Shown here one piece after another: positions 26,712 to 38,858 of a stretch of DNA of 64,000 nucleotides. Where the stretch lies: the NCBI RefSeq assembly GCF_051401765.1, contig NW_027480505.1, positions 620,001 to 684,000 on the forward strand, in the 5' to 3' direction. The notes under the pieces are model-generated. The model was not told where the DNA came from, searched no databases, and worked only from the letters and a program-made list of their open reading frames with translations. The DNA is from Calliopsis andreniformis (taxonomy: Eukaryota > Arthropoda > Insecta > Hymenoptera > Andrenidae). Each line of letters opens with the position of its first letter. Position 1 is the stretch's first letter. A program made the translations under genes and the position numbers.

Positions 26712-27752
26712 GTCATTTCTACTTTCCGAGCAACCTAGGCTTCACTCTAGGGCGTTGCTCCAACAGATTGAATAGTTAGAGCCTTAGAAGTCAACGCCAG
26801 AAGCATAAAATACAATATAAATACAACAGCTTTTCCGTCGTATAAAACGAATAATTGCAACCAGTATGAAACTTATGGTCATTTCTACTTTCCGAGCCAC
26901 CTAGGCTTCACCCTAGGGCGTTGCTCCAACAGATTGAATAGTTAGGGCCTTAGAAGTCTAAAGCCCGAAGCATAAAATGCAATAAAAGTACAACAGTGTT
27001 TCAATCATATAACAGGAATAATTGCGACCAGTTTGAAAGTGATGGCCAATTCTACGTTCCGGGCAACCTAGGCTTCACTCTAGGGCGTTGCTCCACCAGA
27101 TCGAATAGCTAGTGCCTTAGAAGTCAACGCCAGAAGCATAAAATACAATATAAATACAACAGTTTTCAATCGTATAAAACGAATAATTGCAACCAGTATG
27201 AAACTTATGGTCATTTCTACTTTCCGAGCAACCTAGGCTTCACCCTAGGGCGTTGCTCCAACAGATTGAATAGTTAGGGCCTTAGAAGTCTACGCCCGAA
27301 CCATAAAATGCAAAAAAAATACAACAGTGTTTCCATCATATAACAGGAATAATTTCGACCAGTATGAAAGTGATGGCCAATTCTACGTTCCGAGCAACCT
27401 AGGCTTCACTCTAGGGCGTTGCTCCACCAGATCGAATAGTTAGGTCCTTAGAAGTAAACGCCAGAAGCATAAAACACGATATAAATACAACAGCTTTTCC
27501 ATCGTATAAAAGGATTAATTGCAACCAGTTTGAACGTGATGGTCATTTCTCCTTTCCGGGCAACCTAGGCTTCACTCTAGGGCGTTGCTCCACTAGATCG
27601 AACAGCTAGGGCCTTAGAAGTCAACGCCAGAAGCATAAAATACAATATAAATACAACAGTTCTTCCATCGTATAGAACGAATAATTGCAACCAGTATGAA
27701 ACTTATGGTCATTTCTACTTTCCGAGCAACCTAGGCTTCACCCTAGGGCTGT
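26712..27752 (+). repeat. 12-monomer-period duplication, copy 2
   Basis: Partner of 24720-25760. It ends near 27752, where the first copy reads AGTCTAAAGCC and this one AGTCAACGCC. Confidence 0.86.
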
Positions 27753-29219
27753 GCTCGAACAGATTGAATAGTTAGGTCCTTAGAAGTCAACGCCAGAAGC
27801 ATAAAATGCAATAAAAATACAACAATGTTTCCATAATATAACAGGAATAATTGCAACCAGGTTGAAAGTGATGGCCAATTCTACGTCCCGGGCAACCTAG
27901 GCTTCACTCTAGGGCGTTGCTTCACCAGATCGAATAGTTAGTGCCCTAGAAGTCAACGCCAGAAGCATAAAATACAATATAAATACAACAGCTTTTCCAT
28001 CGTATAAAACGAATAATTGCAACCAGTATGAAACTTATGGTCATTTCTACTTTCCGAGCAACCTAGGCTTCACCCTAGGGCTGTGCTCGAACAGATTGAA
28101 TAGTTAGGTCCTTAGAAGTCAACGCCCGAAGCATAAAATGCAATAAAAATACAACAGTGTTTCAATCATATAACAGGAATAATTGCGACCAGTTTGAAAG
28201 TGATGGCCAATTCTACGTTCCGGGCAACCTAGGCTTCACTCTAGGGCGTTGCTCCACCAGATCGAGTAGTTAGTGCCCTAGAATTCAACGCCAGAAGCAT
28301 AAAATACAATATAAATACAACAGTTTTTCCATCGTATGAAACAAATAATTGCAACCTGTATGAAACTTATGGTCATTTCTACGTTCCGGGCAACCTAGGC
28401 TTCACTCTAGGGAGTTGCTCCACCAGATCGAGTAGCTACGACCTTAGAAGTCGAAGCCAGAAGCAGTAAATACATTAAAAATGCAACAGTTTTTCCATCG
28501 TATAGCATGACTAATTGCAACCAGTGCGATAGTAATGATCACTTCGACGTTTCGGGCATCCCAGACTTAACTCTGAGGCGTTGCTCCACCAGATCGAAGA
28601 GTTAGGGCCTTAGAAGTCAACGCCAGAAGCATAAACTACAAAATAAATACAACAGCCTTTACATCGTATAAAACGGATAACTGCAACCTGTGTGAAGGTT
28701 AAGGTCATATCTACGTTCCGGGTAAACTAGGCTTCACTGTAGGGCGTTGCTCCACCAGATCAAATAGGTAGGGCCATGGAAGTCAACGCCCGAAGCATAA
28801 AATACAAAATAAGTAGAACAGTTTTTCCATTGTATATAACGAATAATTGCTACCAGTGTGAAAGTTATGGACATTTCTACGTTCCGGGCAACCTAGGCTT
28901 CACTCTGGGGCGTTGCTCCACCAGATCGAATAGATAGATCCTTAGAAGTGAACGCCACAAGCATAAAATACAATAAAGATGCAACAGTTTATCCATCGTA
29001 TAACAGGAATAATTGCAACCAGTGTGAAGGTAATGGTATGTCCTACGTTCCGAGCAAGCTTGGCTACACCCTAGGGTGTTGCTAAACCAGATCGAATAGT
29101 TAGGGCCTTAGAAGTCAATGCCCGAAGCATAAAATACAAAATAAATAGAACAGTCTTTCCATTGTATAAAACGAATAATAGTAACCAGTGTGAAAATTAT
29201 GGTCATTTCTACGTTCCGG

Positions 29220-29248
29220 GCAACCTAGGCTTCACCCTAGGGCGTTGC
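29220..29248. repeat. Example of the conserved dyad in its most symmetric form
   Basis: GCAA (29220-29223) and TTGC (29245-29248) are complementary arms. Inside them, CCTAGG (29224-29229) and CCTAGG (29236-29241) flank the six-base loop CTTCAC, with GCG unpaired on the right. Monomers with CTTCACTCTAGGG keep a shorter inner arm (CTAG/CTAG), for example 29716-29744. Nearly every monomer outside the D and E types keeps one of these two forms. Whether it folds as a cruciform or is bound by a protein is unknown. Confidence 0.7.
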
Positions 29249-29884
29249 TCCAACAGATTGAATAGTTAGGGCCTTAGAAGTCAACGCCCGAAGCATAAAA
29301 TACAAAATAAATAGACAGTTTTTCCATCATATAACCGGAATAATTGCAACCAGTTTGAACGTGATGGTCATTTCTACGTTCCGGGCAACCTCGGCTTCAC
29401 TCTAGGGCGTTGCTCCACCAGATCGAATAGTTAGTGCCTCAGGAGTCAACGCCAGAAAAATAAAAAACAATATAAATACAACAGTTTTTCCTTCGTATAA
29501 AACGAATAATTGCAACCAGTCTGAAAGTTATGGTCATTTCTACTTTCCGGCAACCTAGGCTTCACTCTAGGGCGTTGCTCCACCAGATCGAATAGTTAGT
29601 GCCCTAGAAGTTAGCGCCCGAAGCATAAACTACAAAATAAATAGAACAGGTTTTCCACCGTATAAAACTAATAATTGCAACCAGTGTGAAAGTAATGGGC
29701 ATTTCTACGTTCCGGGCAACCTAGGCTTCACTCTAGGGCGTTGCTCTACCACATCGAATAGCTACGGCCTTAGAAGTCAGCGCCAGAAGCATAAAATACA
29801 ATATCAATACAACAGTTTTTCCATCGTATAAAACGAATAATTGGTACCGATGTGAAAGTTATGGTCATTTCTACGTTCCGGGCA

Positions 29885-30345
29885 ACCTAGGCTTCACCCT
29901 AGGGCGTTGTTCCACCAGATGGAATAGTTAGGGCCTTAGAAGTCAACGCTCGAAGCATAAAATACAACAAAGATGCAACAGTTTTTCCTTCGTATAAAAC
30001 GAATAATAGCAACCAGTGTGAAAGTTCTGGACATTTCTACGTTCCGGGCAACCTAGGCTTCACTCTTGGACGTTGCTCCACCAGATCGAATGGCTAGGAC
30101 CTTAGAAGTCGAAGCCAGAAACAGGAAATACAACAGGAATGCAACATTTTTTCCATCGTATAGCATGAATAATTGCTACCAGTGTGAAAGTAATGATCAT
30201 TTCGGCGTTTCGGGCATCGTAGACTTAACTGTGAGGCATTACTCCACCAGATCGAGTAGTTAGGTCCTAAGAAGTCAACGCCAGAAGCATAAAATGCAAT
30301 ACTAATACAACAGTTTTTCCATCGTATAAAACGAATAATTGCAAC
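29885..30345 (+). repeat. 11-monomer-offset duplication, copy 1
   Basis: Matches 31711-32171 at an offset of 1826 (11 x 166). Shared features are CAACGCTCGAAGC, AATACAACAAAGATGC, CACTCTTGGACGTTGC and a D-type monomer followed by AGTAGTTAGGTCC. Single-base differences, such as GGCTAGGACC for AGCTAGGACC, separate the copies. Confidence 0.83.
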
Positions 30346-31710
30346 CAGTGTGAAGGTAATGGTATGTCCTACGTTCCGAGCCAGCTTGGCTACACCCTAG
30401 GGTGTTGCTAAACCAGATCGAATAGTTAGGGCCTCAGAAGTCAATGCCCGAAGCATAAAATACAAAATAAATAGAACAGTTTTTCCATTGTATAAAACGA
30501 ATAATAGTAACCAGTGTGAAAATTATGGTCATTTCTACGTTCCGGGCAACCTAGGCCTCACTCTAGGGCGTTGCACCACCAGATCGAATAGTTAGGGCCT
30601 TAGAAGTCAACGCCCGAAGCATAAACTACAAAATAAATAGAACAGTCTTTCCATTGTATAAAACGAATAATTGCTACCATTGTGAAAGTTATGGTCATTT
30701 CTACGTGCCGGGCAACCTAGGCTTCACTCTAGGGCGTTGCTCCACCAGATCGAATAGTTAGGGCCTTAGAAGTCAACGCCAGAGGCATAAAATACAATAG
30801 AGATGCAACAGTTTTTCCATCGTATAAAACGAATAATTGAAACCAGTGTAAAAGTAATGGTCATTTCTACGTTCCGGGCAACCGAGGCTTCACCCTAGGG
30901 CGCTGCTCCAGCAGAACGAATAGCTAGTGCCCTAGAAGTCAGCGCCAGAAGCATAAAATACAATATAGATACAACAGTTTTTCCATCGTATAAAAGGAAT
31001 AATTGCAACCTGTATGAAAGTTATGTTCATTTCTACGTTCCGGGCAACCTAGGCTTCACTCTAGGGCGTTGCTCCACCAGATCGAATAGTTAGGGCCTTA
31101 GAAGTCAACGCCCGAAGCATAAAATACAAAATAAATAGAACAGTTTTTCCATTGTATTAAACGAATAATTGCAACCAGTTTGAAAGTGATGGTCATTTCT
31201 ACGTTCCGGGAAACCTCGGCATCACTCTAGTGCGTTGCTCCACCAGATCTAATAGTTAGTGCCTCAGATGGCAACGCCAGAAGCATAAAATACAATATCA
31301 ATACAACAGTTTTTCCATCATATAAAACGAATAATTGCTACCGATGTGAAAGTTATGGTCATTTCTACGTGCCGGGCAACCTAGGCTTCACTCTAGGGCG
31401 TTGCTCCACCAGATCGAATAGTTAGGGTCTTAGAAGTCAACGCCAGAGGCATAAAATACAATAAAGATGCAACAGTTTTTCCATCGTATAAGTCGAATAA
31501 TTGAAACCAGTGTAAAAGTAATGGTCATTTCTACGTTCCGGGCAACCGAGGCTTCACCCTAGGGCGCTGCTCCAGCAGAACGAATAGTTAGTGCCCTAGA
31601 AGTCAGCGCCAGAAGCATAAAATACAATATAGATACAACATTTTTTCCATCGTATAAAACGAATAATTGCAACCTGTATGAAAGTTATGGGCATTTCTAC
31701 TTTACGGCCA

Positions 31711-32171
31711 ACCTAGGCTTCACCCTAGGGCGTTGTTCCACCAGATGGAATAGTTAGGGCCTTAGAAGTCAACGCTCGAAGCATAAAATACAACAAAGAT
31801 GCAACAGCTTTTCCATCGTATAAAACGAATAATAGCAACCAGTGTGAAAGTTCGGGACATTTCTACGTTCCGGGCAACCTAGGCTTCACTCTTGGACGTT
31901 GCTCCACCAGATCGAATAGCTAGGACCTTAGAAGTTGAAGCCAGAAACAGGAAATACAACAAGAATGCAACATTTTTTCCATCGTATAGCATGAATAATT
32001 GCTACCAGTGTGAAAGTAATGATCATTTCGGCGTTTCGGGCATCCTAGACTTAACTGTGAGGCATTACTCCACCAGATCGAGTAGTTAGGTCCTAAGAAG
32101 TCAACGCCAGAAGCATAAAATGCAATATTAATACAACAGCTTTTCCATCGTATAAAACGAATAATTGCAAC
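31711..32171 (+). repeat. 11-monomer-offset duplication, copy 2
   Basis: Partner of 29885-30345. The copies part near 32171, where this one continues with ACCGGTGTGAATG and the other with an E-type monomer. Confidence 0.82.
31969..32134 (+). repeat. D-type variant monomer (reference copy)
   Basis: The most diverged common subtype. It has CATCGTATAGCATGAATAA, AATGATCATTTCGGCG, TTTCGGGCATCCTAGAC and TTAACTGTGAGGCATTAC, in place of the usual GGTCATTTCTACG, TTCCGGGCAACCTAGGC and CACTCTAGGGCGTTGC, so the inner CTAG/CTAG arms of the dyad are lost. About 20 copies have cores near 6788, 16750, 28537, 30195, 32021, 32685, 34677, 41647, 42975, 44633, 46625, 47621, 49280, 50110, 51769, 53427, 55419, 56415, 58404 and 59236. 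It is rare on the left and frequent on the right. Length is still 166 bp. Confidence 0.85.
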
Positions 32172-32354
32172 CGGTGTGAATGTTATGGTCATTTCTACGT
32201 TCCGGGCAACCTAGGCTTCACTCTAGGGCGTTGCTCCACCAGATCGAATAGTTAGTGCCCTAGAAGTTAGCGCCACAAGCATAAAATACAATATAAATAG
32301 AACAGTTTTTCCATTGTATAAAACGAATAATAGTAACCAGTGTGAAAATTATGG

Positions 32355-34346
32355 TCATTTCTACGTTCCGGGCAACTTAGGCTTCACTCTAGGGCGTTGC
32401 TCCACCACATCGAATAGCTACGGCCTTAGAAGGCATCGCCAGAAGCATAAAATACAATATAGATACAACAGTTTTTCCATTGTATAAAAAGAGTAATTGC
32501 ATCCAGTGTGAAAGTTATGGACATTTCTACGTTCCGCGCAACATAGGCTTCACTCTTGGACGTTGCCCCACCATATCGAATACCTAGGACCTTAGAAGTC
32601 GAAAACAGAAACAGAAAATATAACAAGAATGCAACATTTCTTCCATCGTATAGCATGAATAATTGCTACCAGTGTGAAAGTAAAGATCATTTCGGCGTTT
32701 CGGGCATCCTAGACTTAACTGTGAGGCATTACTCCACCAGATCGAGTAGTTAGGGCCTAAGAAGTCAACGCCAGAAGCATAAAATGCAATATTAATACAA
32801 CAGCTTTTCCATCGTATGAAACGAATAATTGCAACCGGTGTGAATGTTATGGTCATTTCTACGTTCCGGGCAACCTAGGCTTCACTCTAGGGCGTTGCTC
32901 CACCAGATCGAATAGTTAGGGCCTTAGAAGTCAACGCCCGAAGCATAAAATACAATAAATATACAAGAGTTTTTCCATCGTATAACAGGAATAATTGCAA
33001 CCAGTGTGAAAGTGATGGTCATTTCTACGTTCTGAGCAACCTAGGCTTCACTCTAGAGCGTAGTTCCACCAGATCGAATAGTTAGGGCCTAAGAAGTAAA
33101 CCCCACAAGCATAAAATACAATATAAATACAACAGTTTTTCCATTGTATAAAACGAATAATTGCAACCAGTATGAAAGTTATGGTCATTTCTACTTTCCG
33201 GGCAACCTAGGATCCATCCTAGGCCGTTGCTGCTACCGATTGAATAGTTAGGGCCTTAGAAGTCAACGCCCGAAGCAGAAAATACAAAATAAATAGAACA
33301 GTTTTTCCATCGTATAAAACGAATAATTGCTACCGATGTGAAAGTTATGGTCATTTCTACGTTCCGGGCAACCTAGGCTTCACCCTAGGGAGTTGTTCCA
33401 CCAGATGGAATAGTTAGGGCCTTAGAAGTCAACGCTCGAAGCATAAAATACAATAAAGATGCAACAGTTTTTCCATCGTATAAAACGAATAATAGCAACC
33501 AGTGTGAAAGTTCTGGACATTTCTACGTTCCGGGCAACCTAGGCTTCACCCTAGGGCGTTGTTCCACCAGATCGAATAGTTAGGGCCTAAGAAGTTAACG
33601 CCAGAAGCATAAAATACAAAATAAATACAACAGCTTTTCCATCCTATAAAACGAATAATTGCGACCAGTACGAAAGTTATGGTCATTTCTACTTTCCGGG
33701 CAACCTAGGCTTCTCGCTAGGGCGTTGGCCCAACAGGTTGAATAGTTAGGGCCTTAGAAGTCAACGCCCGAAGCATATAATGCAATAAAAATACAACAGC
33801 TTTTCCATCGTATAAAACGTATAATTGCAGCCAGTGTGAAAGTTATGGACATTTCTACATTCCGAGCAACCTAGACTTCACTCTAGTGCGTTGCTCCACC
33901 AGATCGAATAGTTAGGGACTTAGAAGTCAACGCCAGAAGCATAAAATATAATAAAGATGCAACAGTTTTTCCATCGTATAACAGGAATAATTGCAACCAG
34001 TGTGAAGGTAATGGTATGTCCTACGTTCCGAGCCAGCTTGGCTACACCCTAGGGTGTTGCTAAACCAGATCGAATAGATAGGGCCTTAGAAGTCAATGCC
34101 CGAAGTATAAAATACAAAATAAATAGAACAGTTTTTCCATTGTATAAAACGAATAATAGTAACCAGTGTGAAAATTATGGTCATTTCTACGTTCCGGGCA
34201 ACCTAGGCCTCACTCTAGTGCGTTGCACCACCAGATCGAATAGTTAGGGCCTTAGAAGTCAACGCCCGAAGCATAATCTACAAAATAAATAGAACAGTTT
34301 TTCCATTCTATAAAAAGAATAATTGCTACCAGTGTGAAAGTTGTGG
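32355..34346 (+). repeat. 12-monomer tandem higher-order repeat, copy 1 (1992 bp)
   Basis: Immediately followed by a near-identical copy at exactly 1992 bp. Every frame and marker in one is found in the other: CGCAACATAGGC, AAAGATCATTTCGGCG, GAGCGTAGTTCC, GGATCCATCCTAGGCC, TTCTCGCTAGGGCG and the E-type core at 34055 (36047 in copy 2). Few differences are visible, such as GGCATCGCC for GGCAACGCC at about 32431 and GTCATT for GCCATT at about 33019, which suggests a recent duplication. Confidence 0.93.
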
Positions 34347-36338
34347 TCATTTCTACGTTCCGGGCAACTTAGGCTTCACTCTAGGGCGTTGCTCCACCAC
34401 ATCGAATAGCTACGGCCTTAGAAGGCAACGCCAGAAGCATAAAATACAATATAGATACAACAGTTTTTCCATTGTATAAAAAGAGTAATTGCATCCAGTG
34501 TGAAAGTTATGGACATTTCTACGTTCCGCGCAACATAGGCTTCACTCTTGGACGTTGCCCCACCATATCGAATACCTAGGACCTTAGAAGTCGAAAACAG
34601 AAACAGAAAATATAACAAGAATGCAACATTTCTTCCATCGTATAGCATGAATAATTGCTACCAGTGTGAAAGTAAAGATCATTTCGGCGTTTCGGGCATC
34701 CTAGACTTAACTGTGAGGCATTACTCCACCAGATCGAGTAGTTAGGGCCTAAGAAGTCAACGCCAGAAGCATAAAATGCAATATTAATACAACAGCTTTT
34801 CCATCGTATAAAACGAATAATTGCAACCGGTGTGAATGTTATGGTCATTTCTACGTTCCGGGCAACCTAGGCTTCACTCTAGGGCGTTGCTCCACCAGAT
34901 CGAATAGTTAGGGCCTTAGAAGTCAACGCCCGAAGCATAAAATACAATAAATATACAAGAGTTTTTCCATCGTATAACAGGAATAATTGCAACCAGTGTG
35001 AAAGTGATGGCCATTTCTACGTTCTGAGCAACCTAGGCTTCACTCTAGAGCGTAGTTCCACCAGATCGAATAGTTAGGGCCTAAGAAGTAAACCCCACAA
35101 GCATAAAATACAATATAAATACAACAGTTTTTCCATTGTATAAAACGAATAATTGCAACCAGTATGAAGGTTATGGTCATTTCTACTTTCCGGGCAACCT
35201 AGGATCCATCCTAGGCCGTTGCTGCTACCGATTGAATAGTTAGGGCCTTAGAAGTCAACGCCCGAAGCAGAAAATACAAAATAAATAGAACAGTTTTTCC
35301 ATCGTATAAAACGAATAATTGCTACCGATGTGAAAGTTATGGTCATTTCTACGTTCCGGGCAACCTAAGCTTCACCCTAGGGAGTTGTTCCACCAGATGG
35401 AATAGTTAGGGCCTTAGATGTCAACGCTCGAAGCATAAAATACAATAAAGATGCAACAGTTTTTCCATCGTATAAAACGAATAATAGCAACCAGTGTGAA
35501 AGTTCTGGACATTTCTACGTTCCGGGCAACCTAGGCTTCACCCTAGAGCGTTGTTCCACCAGATCGAATAGTTAGGGCCTAAGAAGTTAACGCCAGAAGC
35601 ATAAAATACAAAATAAATACAACAGCTTTTCCATCCTATAAAACGAATAATTGCGACCAGTACGAAAGTTATGGTCATTTCTACTTTCCGGGCAACCTAG
35701 GCTTCTCGCTAGGGCGTTGGCCCAACAGGTTGAATAGTTAGGGCCTTAGAAGTCAACGCCCGAAGCATATAATGCAATAAAAATACAACAGCTTTTCCAT
35801 CGTATAAAACGTATAATTGCAGCCAGTGTGAAAGTTATGGACATTTCTACATTCCGAGCAACCTAGGCTTCACTCTAGTGCGTTGCTCCACCAGATCGAA
35901 TAGTTAGGGACTTAGAAGTCAACGCCAGAAGCATAAAATATAATAAAGATGCAACAGTTTTTCCATCGTATAACAGGAATAATTGCAACCAGTGTGAAGG
36001 TAATGGTATGTCCTACGTTCCGAGCCAGCTTGGCTACACCCTAGGGTGTTGCTAAACCAGATCGAATAGATAGGGCCTTAGAAGTCAATGCCCGAAGTAT
36101 AAAATACAAAATAAATAGAACAGTTTTTCCATTGTATAAAACGAATAATAGTAACCAGTGTGAAAATTATGGTCATTTCTACGTTCCGGGCAACCTAGGC
36201 CTCACTCTAGGGCGTTGCACCACCAGATCGAATAGTTAGGGCCTTAGAAGTCAACGCCCGAAGCATAATCTACAAAATAAATAGAACAGTTTTTCCATTC
36301 TATAAAAAGAATAATTGCTACCAGTGTGAAAGTTGTGG
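34347..36338 (+). repeat. 12-monomer tandem higher-order repeat, copy 2 (1992 bp)
   Basis: Partner of 32355-34346. It ends near 36338, where GTGGTTATTTCTATTTTCC replaces the GTGGTCATTTCTACG that begins copy 2, so no third copy follows. Confidence 0.93.
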
Positions 36339-37331
36339 TTATTTCTATTTTCCGGGCAACCTAGGCTTCACCCTAGGGCGTTGCTCCAACAGATTGAATA
36401 GTTAGGGCCTTAGAAGTCAACGCCCGAAGCATAAAATACAAAATAAATAGAACAGTTTTTCCATCGTATAAAACGAATAATTGCTACCGGCGTGAAAGTT
36501 ATGGTCATTTCTACGTTCCGGGCAACCCAGGCTTCACCCTAGGGCGTTGTTCCACCAGATGGAATAGTTAGGGCATAAGAAGTCAACGCCAGAAGCATAA
36601 AATACGGTATAAATAAAACAGCTTTTCCATCGTATAAAACAAATAATTGCAACCAGTATGAAAGGTATGGTCATTTCTACTTTCCGGGCAACCTAGGCTT
36701 CACTCTACGGCGTTGCTCCACCAGATCGAATAGTTAGAGCCTTAGAAGTCAACGCCCGAAGCATAAAATACAAAATAAGTAGAACAGTTTTTCCATTGTA
36801 TAAAACGAATAATTGCTACCAGTGTGAAAGTTATGTTCATTTCTACGTTTCTGACAACCTAGGCTTCACTGTAGGGTGTTGCTCCACCAAATCGAATAGG
36901 TAGGGCCATGGAAGTCAACGCCCGAAGCATAAAATACAATAAATATACAAGAGTTTTTCCATCGTATAACAGGAATAATTGCAACCAGTGTGAAAGTGAT
37001 GGCCATTTCTACGTGTGAGCAAACTAGGCTTCACTCTAGGGCGTCGTTCCACCAGATCGAATAGTTAGGGCCTAAGAAGTCAACCCCACAAGCATAAAAT
37101 ACAATATAAATACAACAGTTTTTTCATTGTATAAAACGAATAATTGCAACCAGTATGAAAGTTATGGTCATTTCTACTTTCCGGGCAACCTAGGATCCAT
37201 CCTAGGGCGTTGCTACAACCGATTGAATAGTTAGGGCCTTAGAAGTCAACGCCCGAAGCAGAAAATACAAAATAAATAGAACAGTTTTTCCATCGTATAA
37301 AACGAATAATTGCTACCGATGTGAAAGTTAT
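36339..37331 (+). repeat. Satellite stretch between higher-order blocks
   Basis: Six monomers. They include types with GCTACCGGCGTGAAAG (also at 38.48, 40.3, 41.3, 48.93, 58.06 and 63.7 kb) and with ACGTTTCTGACAACC plus GGTAGGGCCATGGAAG (also near 42.0, 44.8, 48.5 and 53.6 kb). From about 36920 the sequence runs parallel to 32930-33360 (TATACAAGAG, GGATCCATCC). There is no gene. Confidence 0.78.
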
Positions 37332-38858
37332 GGTCATTTCTACGTTCCCGGCAACCTAGGCTTCACCCTAGGGAGTTGTTCCACCAGGTGGAATAGTTAG
37401 GGCCTTAGAAGTCAACGCCCGAAGCATAAAATACGATATAAATACCACAGCTTTTCCGTCGTATAAAACGAATAATTGCAACCAGTGTGAAAGTTATGGT
37501 CATTTCTACGTTCCGGGCAACCTAGGCTTCACTCTGGGGCGTTGCTCCACCAGATCGAATAGATAGAGCCTTAGAAGTCAACGCCACAAGCATAAAATAC
37601 AATAAAGATGCAACAATTTATCCATCGTATAACAGGAATAATTGCAACCAGTGTGAAGGTAATGGTATGTCCTACGTTCCGAGCCAGCTTGGATACACCC
37701 TAGCGTGTTGCTAAACCAGATCGAATAGTTAGGGCCTTAGAAGTCAACGCCCGAAGCATAAACTACAAAATAAATAGAACAGTTTTTCCATTGTATAAAA
37801 CGAATAATTGCTACCATTGTGAAAGTTATGGTCATTTCTACGTGCCGGGCAACCTAGGCTTCACTCTAGGGCGTTGCTCCACCAGATCGAATAGTTAGGG
37901 CCTTAGAAGTCAACGCCAGGGGCATAAAATACAATAAAGGTGCAACAGTTTTTCCATCGTATAAAACGAATAATTGAAACCAGTGTAAAAGTAATGGTCA
38001 TTTCTACGTTCCGGGCAACCGAGGCTTCACCCTAGGGCGCTGCTCCAGCAGAACGAATAGTTAGTGCCCTAGAAGTCAGCGCCAGAAGCATAAAATACAA
38101 TATAGATACAACAGTTTTTCCATCGTATAAAACGAATAATAGCAACAAGTGTGAAACTTCTGGTCATTTCTACGTTCCGGGCAACGTAGGCTTCACTCTA
38201 GGGCGTTCCTCAACCAGACCGAATAGTTAGGGCCTTAGAAGTCAACGCCCGAAGCATAAAATACAAAATAAATAGAACAGCTTTTCCATCGTATAAAACG
38301 AATAATTGCAACAAGTATGAAAGTTGTGGTTATTTCTACTTTCCGGGCAACCTAGGCTTCACCCTAGGGCGTTGCTCCAACAGATTGAATAGTTAGGGCC
38401 TTAGGAGTCAACGCCCGAAGCATAAAATACAAAATAAATAGAACAGTTTTTCCATCGTATAAAACGAATAATTGCTACCGGCGTGAAAGTTATGGTCATT
38501 TCTACGTTCCGGGAAACCCGGGCTTCACCCTAGGGCGTTGCTCCAACAGATTGAATAGTTAGGGCCTTAGAAGTCAACGCCCAAAGCATAAAATACAAAA
38601 TCAATAGAACAGTTTTTCCACCGTATAAAACTAATAATTGCAACCAGTGTGAAAGTAATGGGCATTTCTACGTTCCGGGCAACCTAGGCTTCACTCTAGG
38701 ACGTTGCTCCACCACATCGAATAGCTACGGCCTCAGAAGTCAGCGCCAGAAGCATAAAATGCAACATAAATACAACAGTTTTTCCATCGTATAAAAGGAT
38801 TAATTGCAACCAATTTGAAAGTGATGATCATTTCTACGTTCCGGGCAACCTAGGCTTC
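37332..38858 (+). repeat. 11-monomer-period block, copy 1
   Basis: Matches 39158-40684 at an offset of 1826 (11 x 166). CCACCAGGTGG is at 37381 and 39207, CTCTGGGGCG at 37532 and 39358, and the E-type core at 37706 and 39532. Both copies contain CCAGGGGCATAAAATAC, CAACAAGTGTGAAAC, GTTCCTCAACCAGACC and AAACCCGGGC. The copies are about 1.53 kb, separated by two other monomers. Confidence 0.91.

Larger units (their letters stand above)
23660..28385 (+). repeat. A/B dimer-rich domain
   Basis: Types A (CCAGTATGAAACTTATGG, TTTCCGAGCAACC) and B (GATGGCCAATTCTACG) mostly alternate. B-type cores lie near 23723, 24055, 24387, 25050, 25381, 25883, 26212, 26545, 27045, 27376, 27871 and 28207. Regular alternation is broken by runs of A (24541, 24707, 24873) and by a third type with TTTGAACGTGATGG and CTCCTTTCCGGGC at about 25500-25600 and 27490-27590. 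The last A monomer has ATGAAACAAATAATTGC and CAACCTGTATG, as near 9074, and B-type monomers stop here for the rest of the window. Confidence 0.88.
28385..32354 (+). repeat. Start of the right-hand variant domain
   Basis: About 24 monomers. E-type monomers (GGTATGTCCTACGTTCC, CCAGCTTGGCTACACC, GTTGCTAAACC) first appear at about 28.97 kb and continue to the right end; none is seen to the left. D-type monomers become common from 28.5 kb. Internal repeats include a variant with AACCGAGGCTTCACC and CTCCAGCAGAACG near 30.88 and 31.55 kb, which returns near 38.02 and 39.85 kb. No gene or unique sequence is present. Confidence 0.82.

Noticed and set aside
32021..32069. Possible CENP-B box in the D type (TTTCGGCGTTTCGGGC)
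   Set aside because: The spacing between TTCG and CGGG does not fit the known box and the required internal A is missing. The standard monomer has no TTCG at the corresponding place.
31920..32192. Open frames of 60-90 codons on both strands, many repeated with near-identical proteins
   Set aside because: They are satellite read-through. Several start only at non-ATG codons (TTG at 31892), opposite-strand frames overlap, and the same frames recur wherever the same monomers recur. The 166-bp unit changes frame each repeat and stops such as TAG in AGTTAGGG end them.
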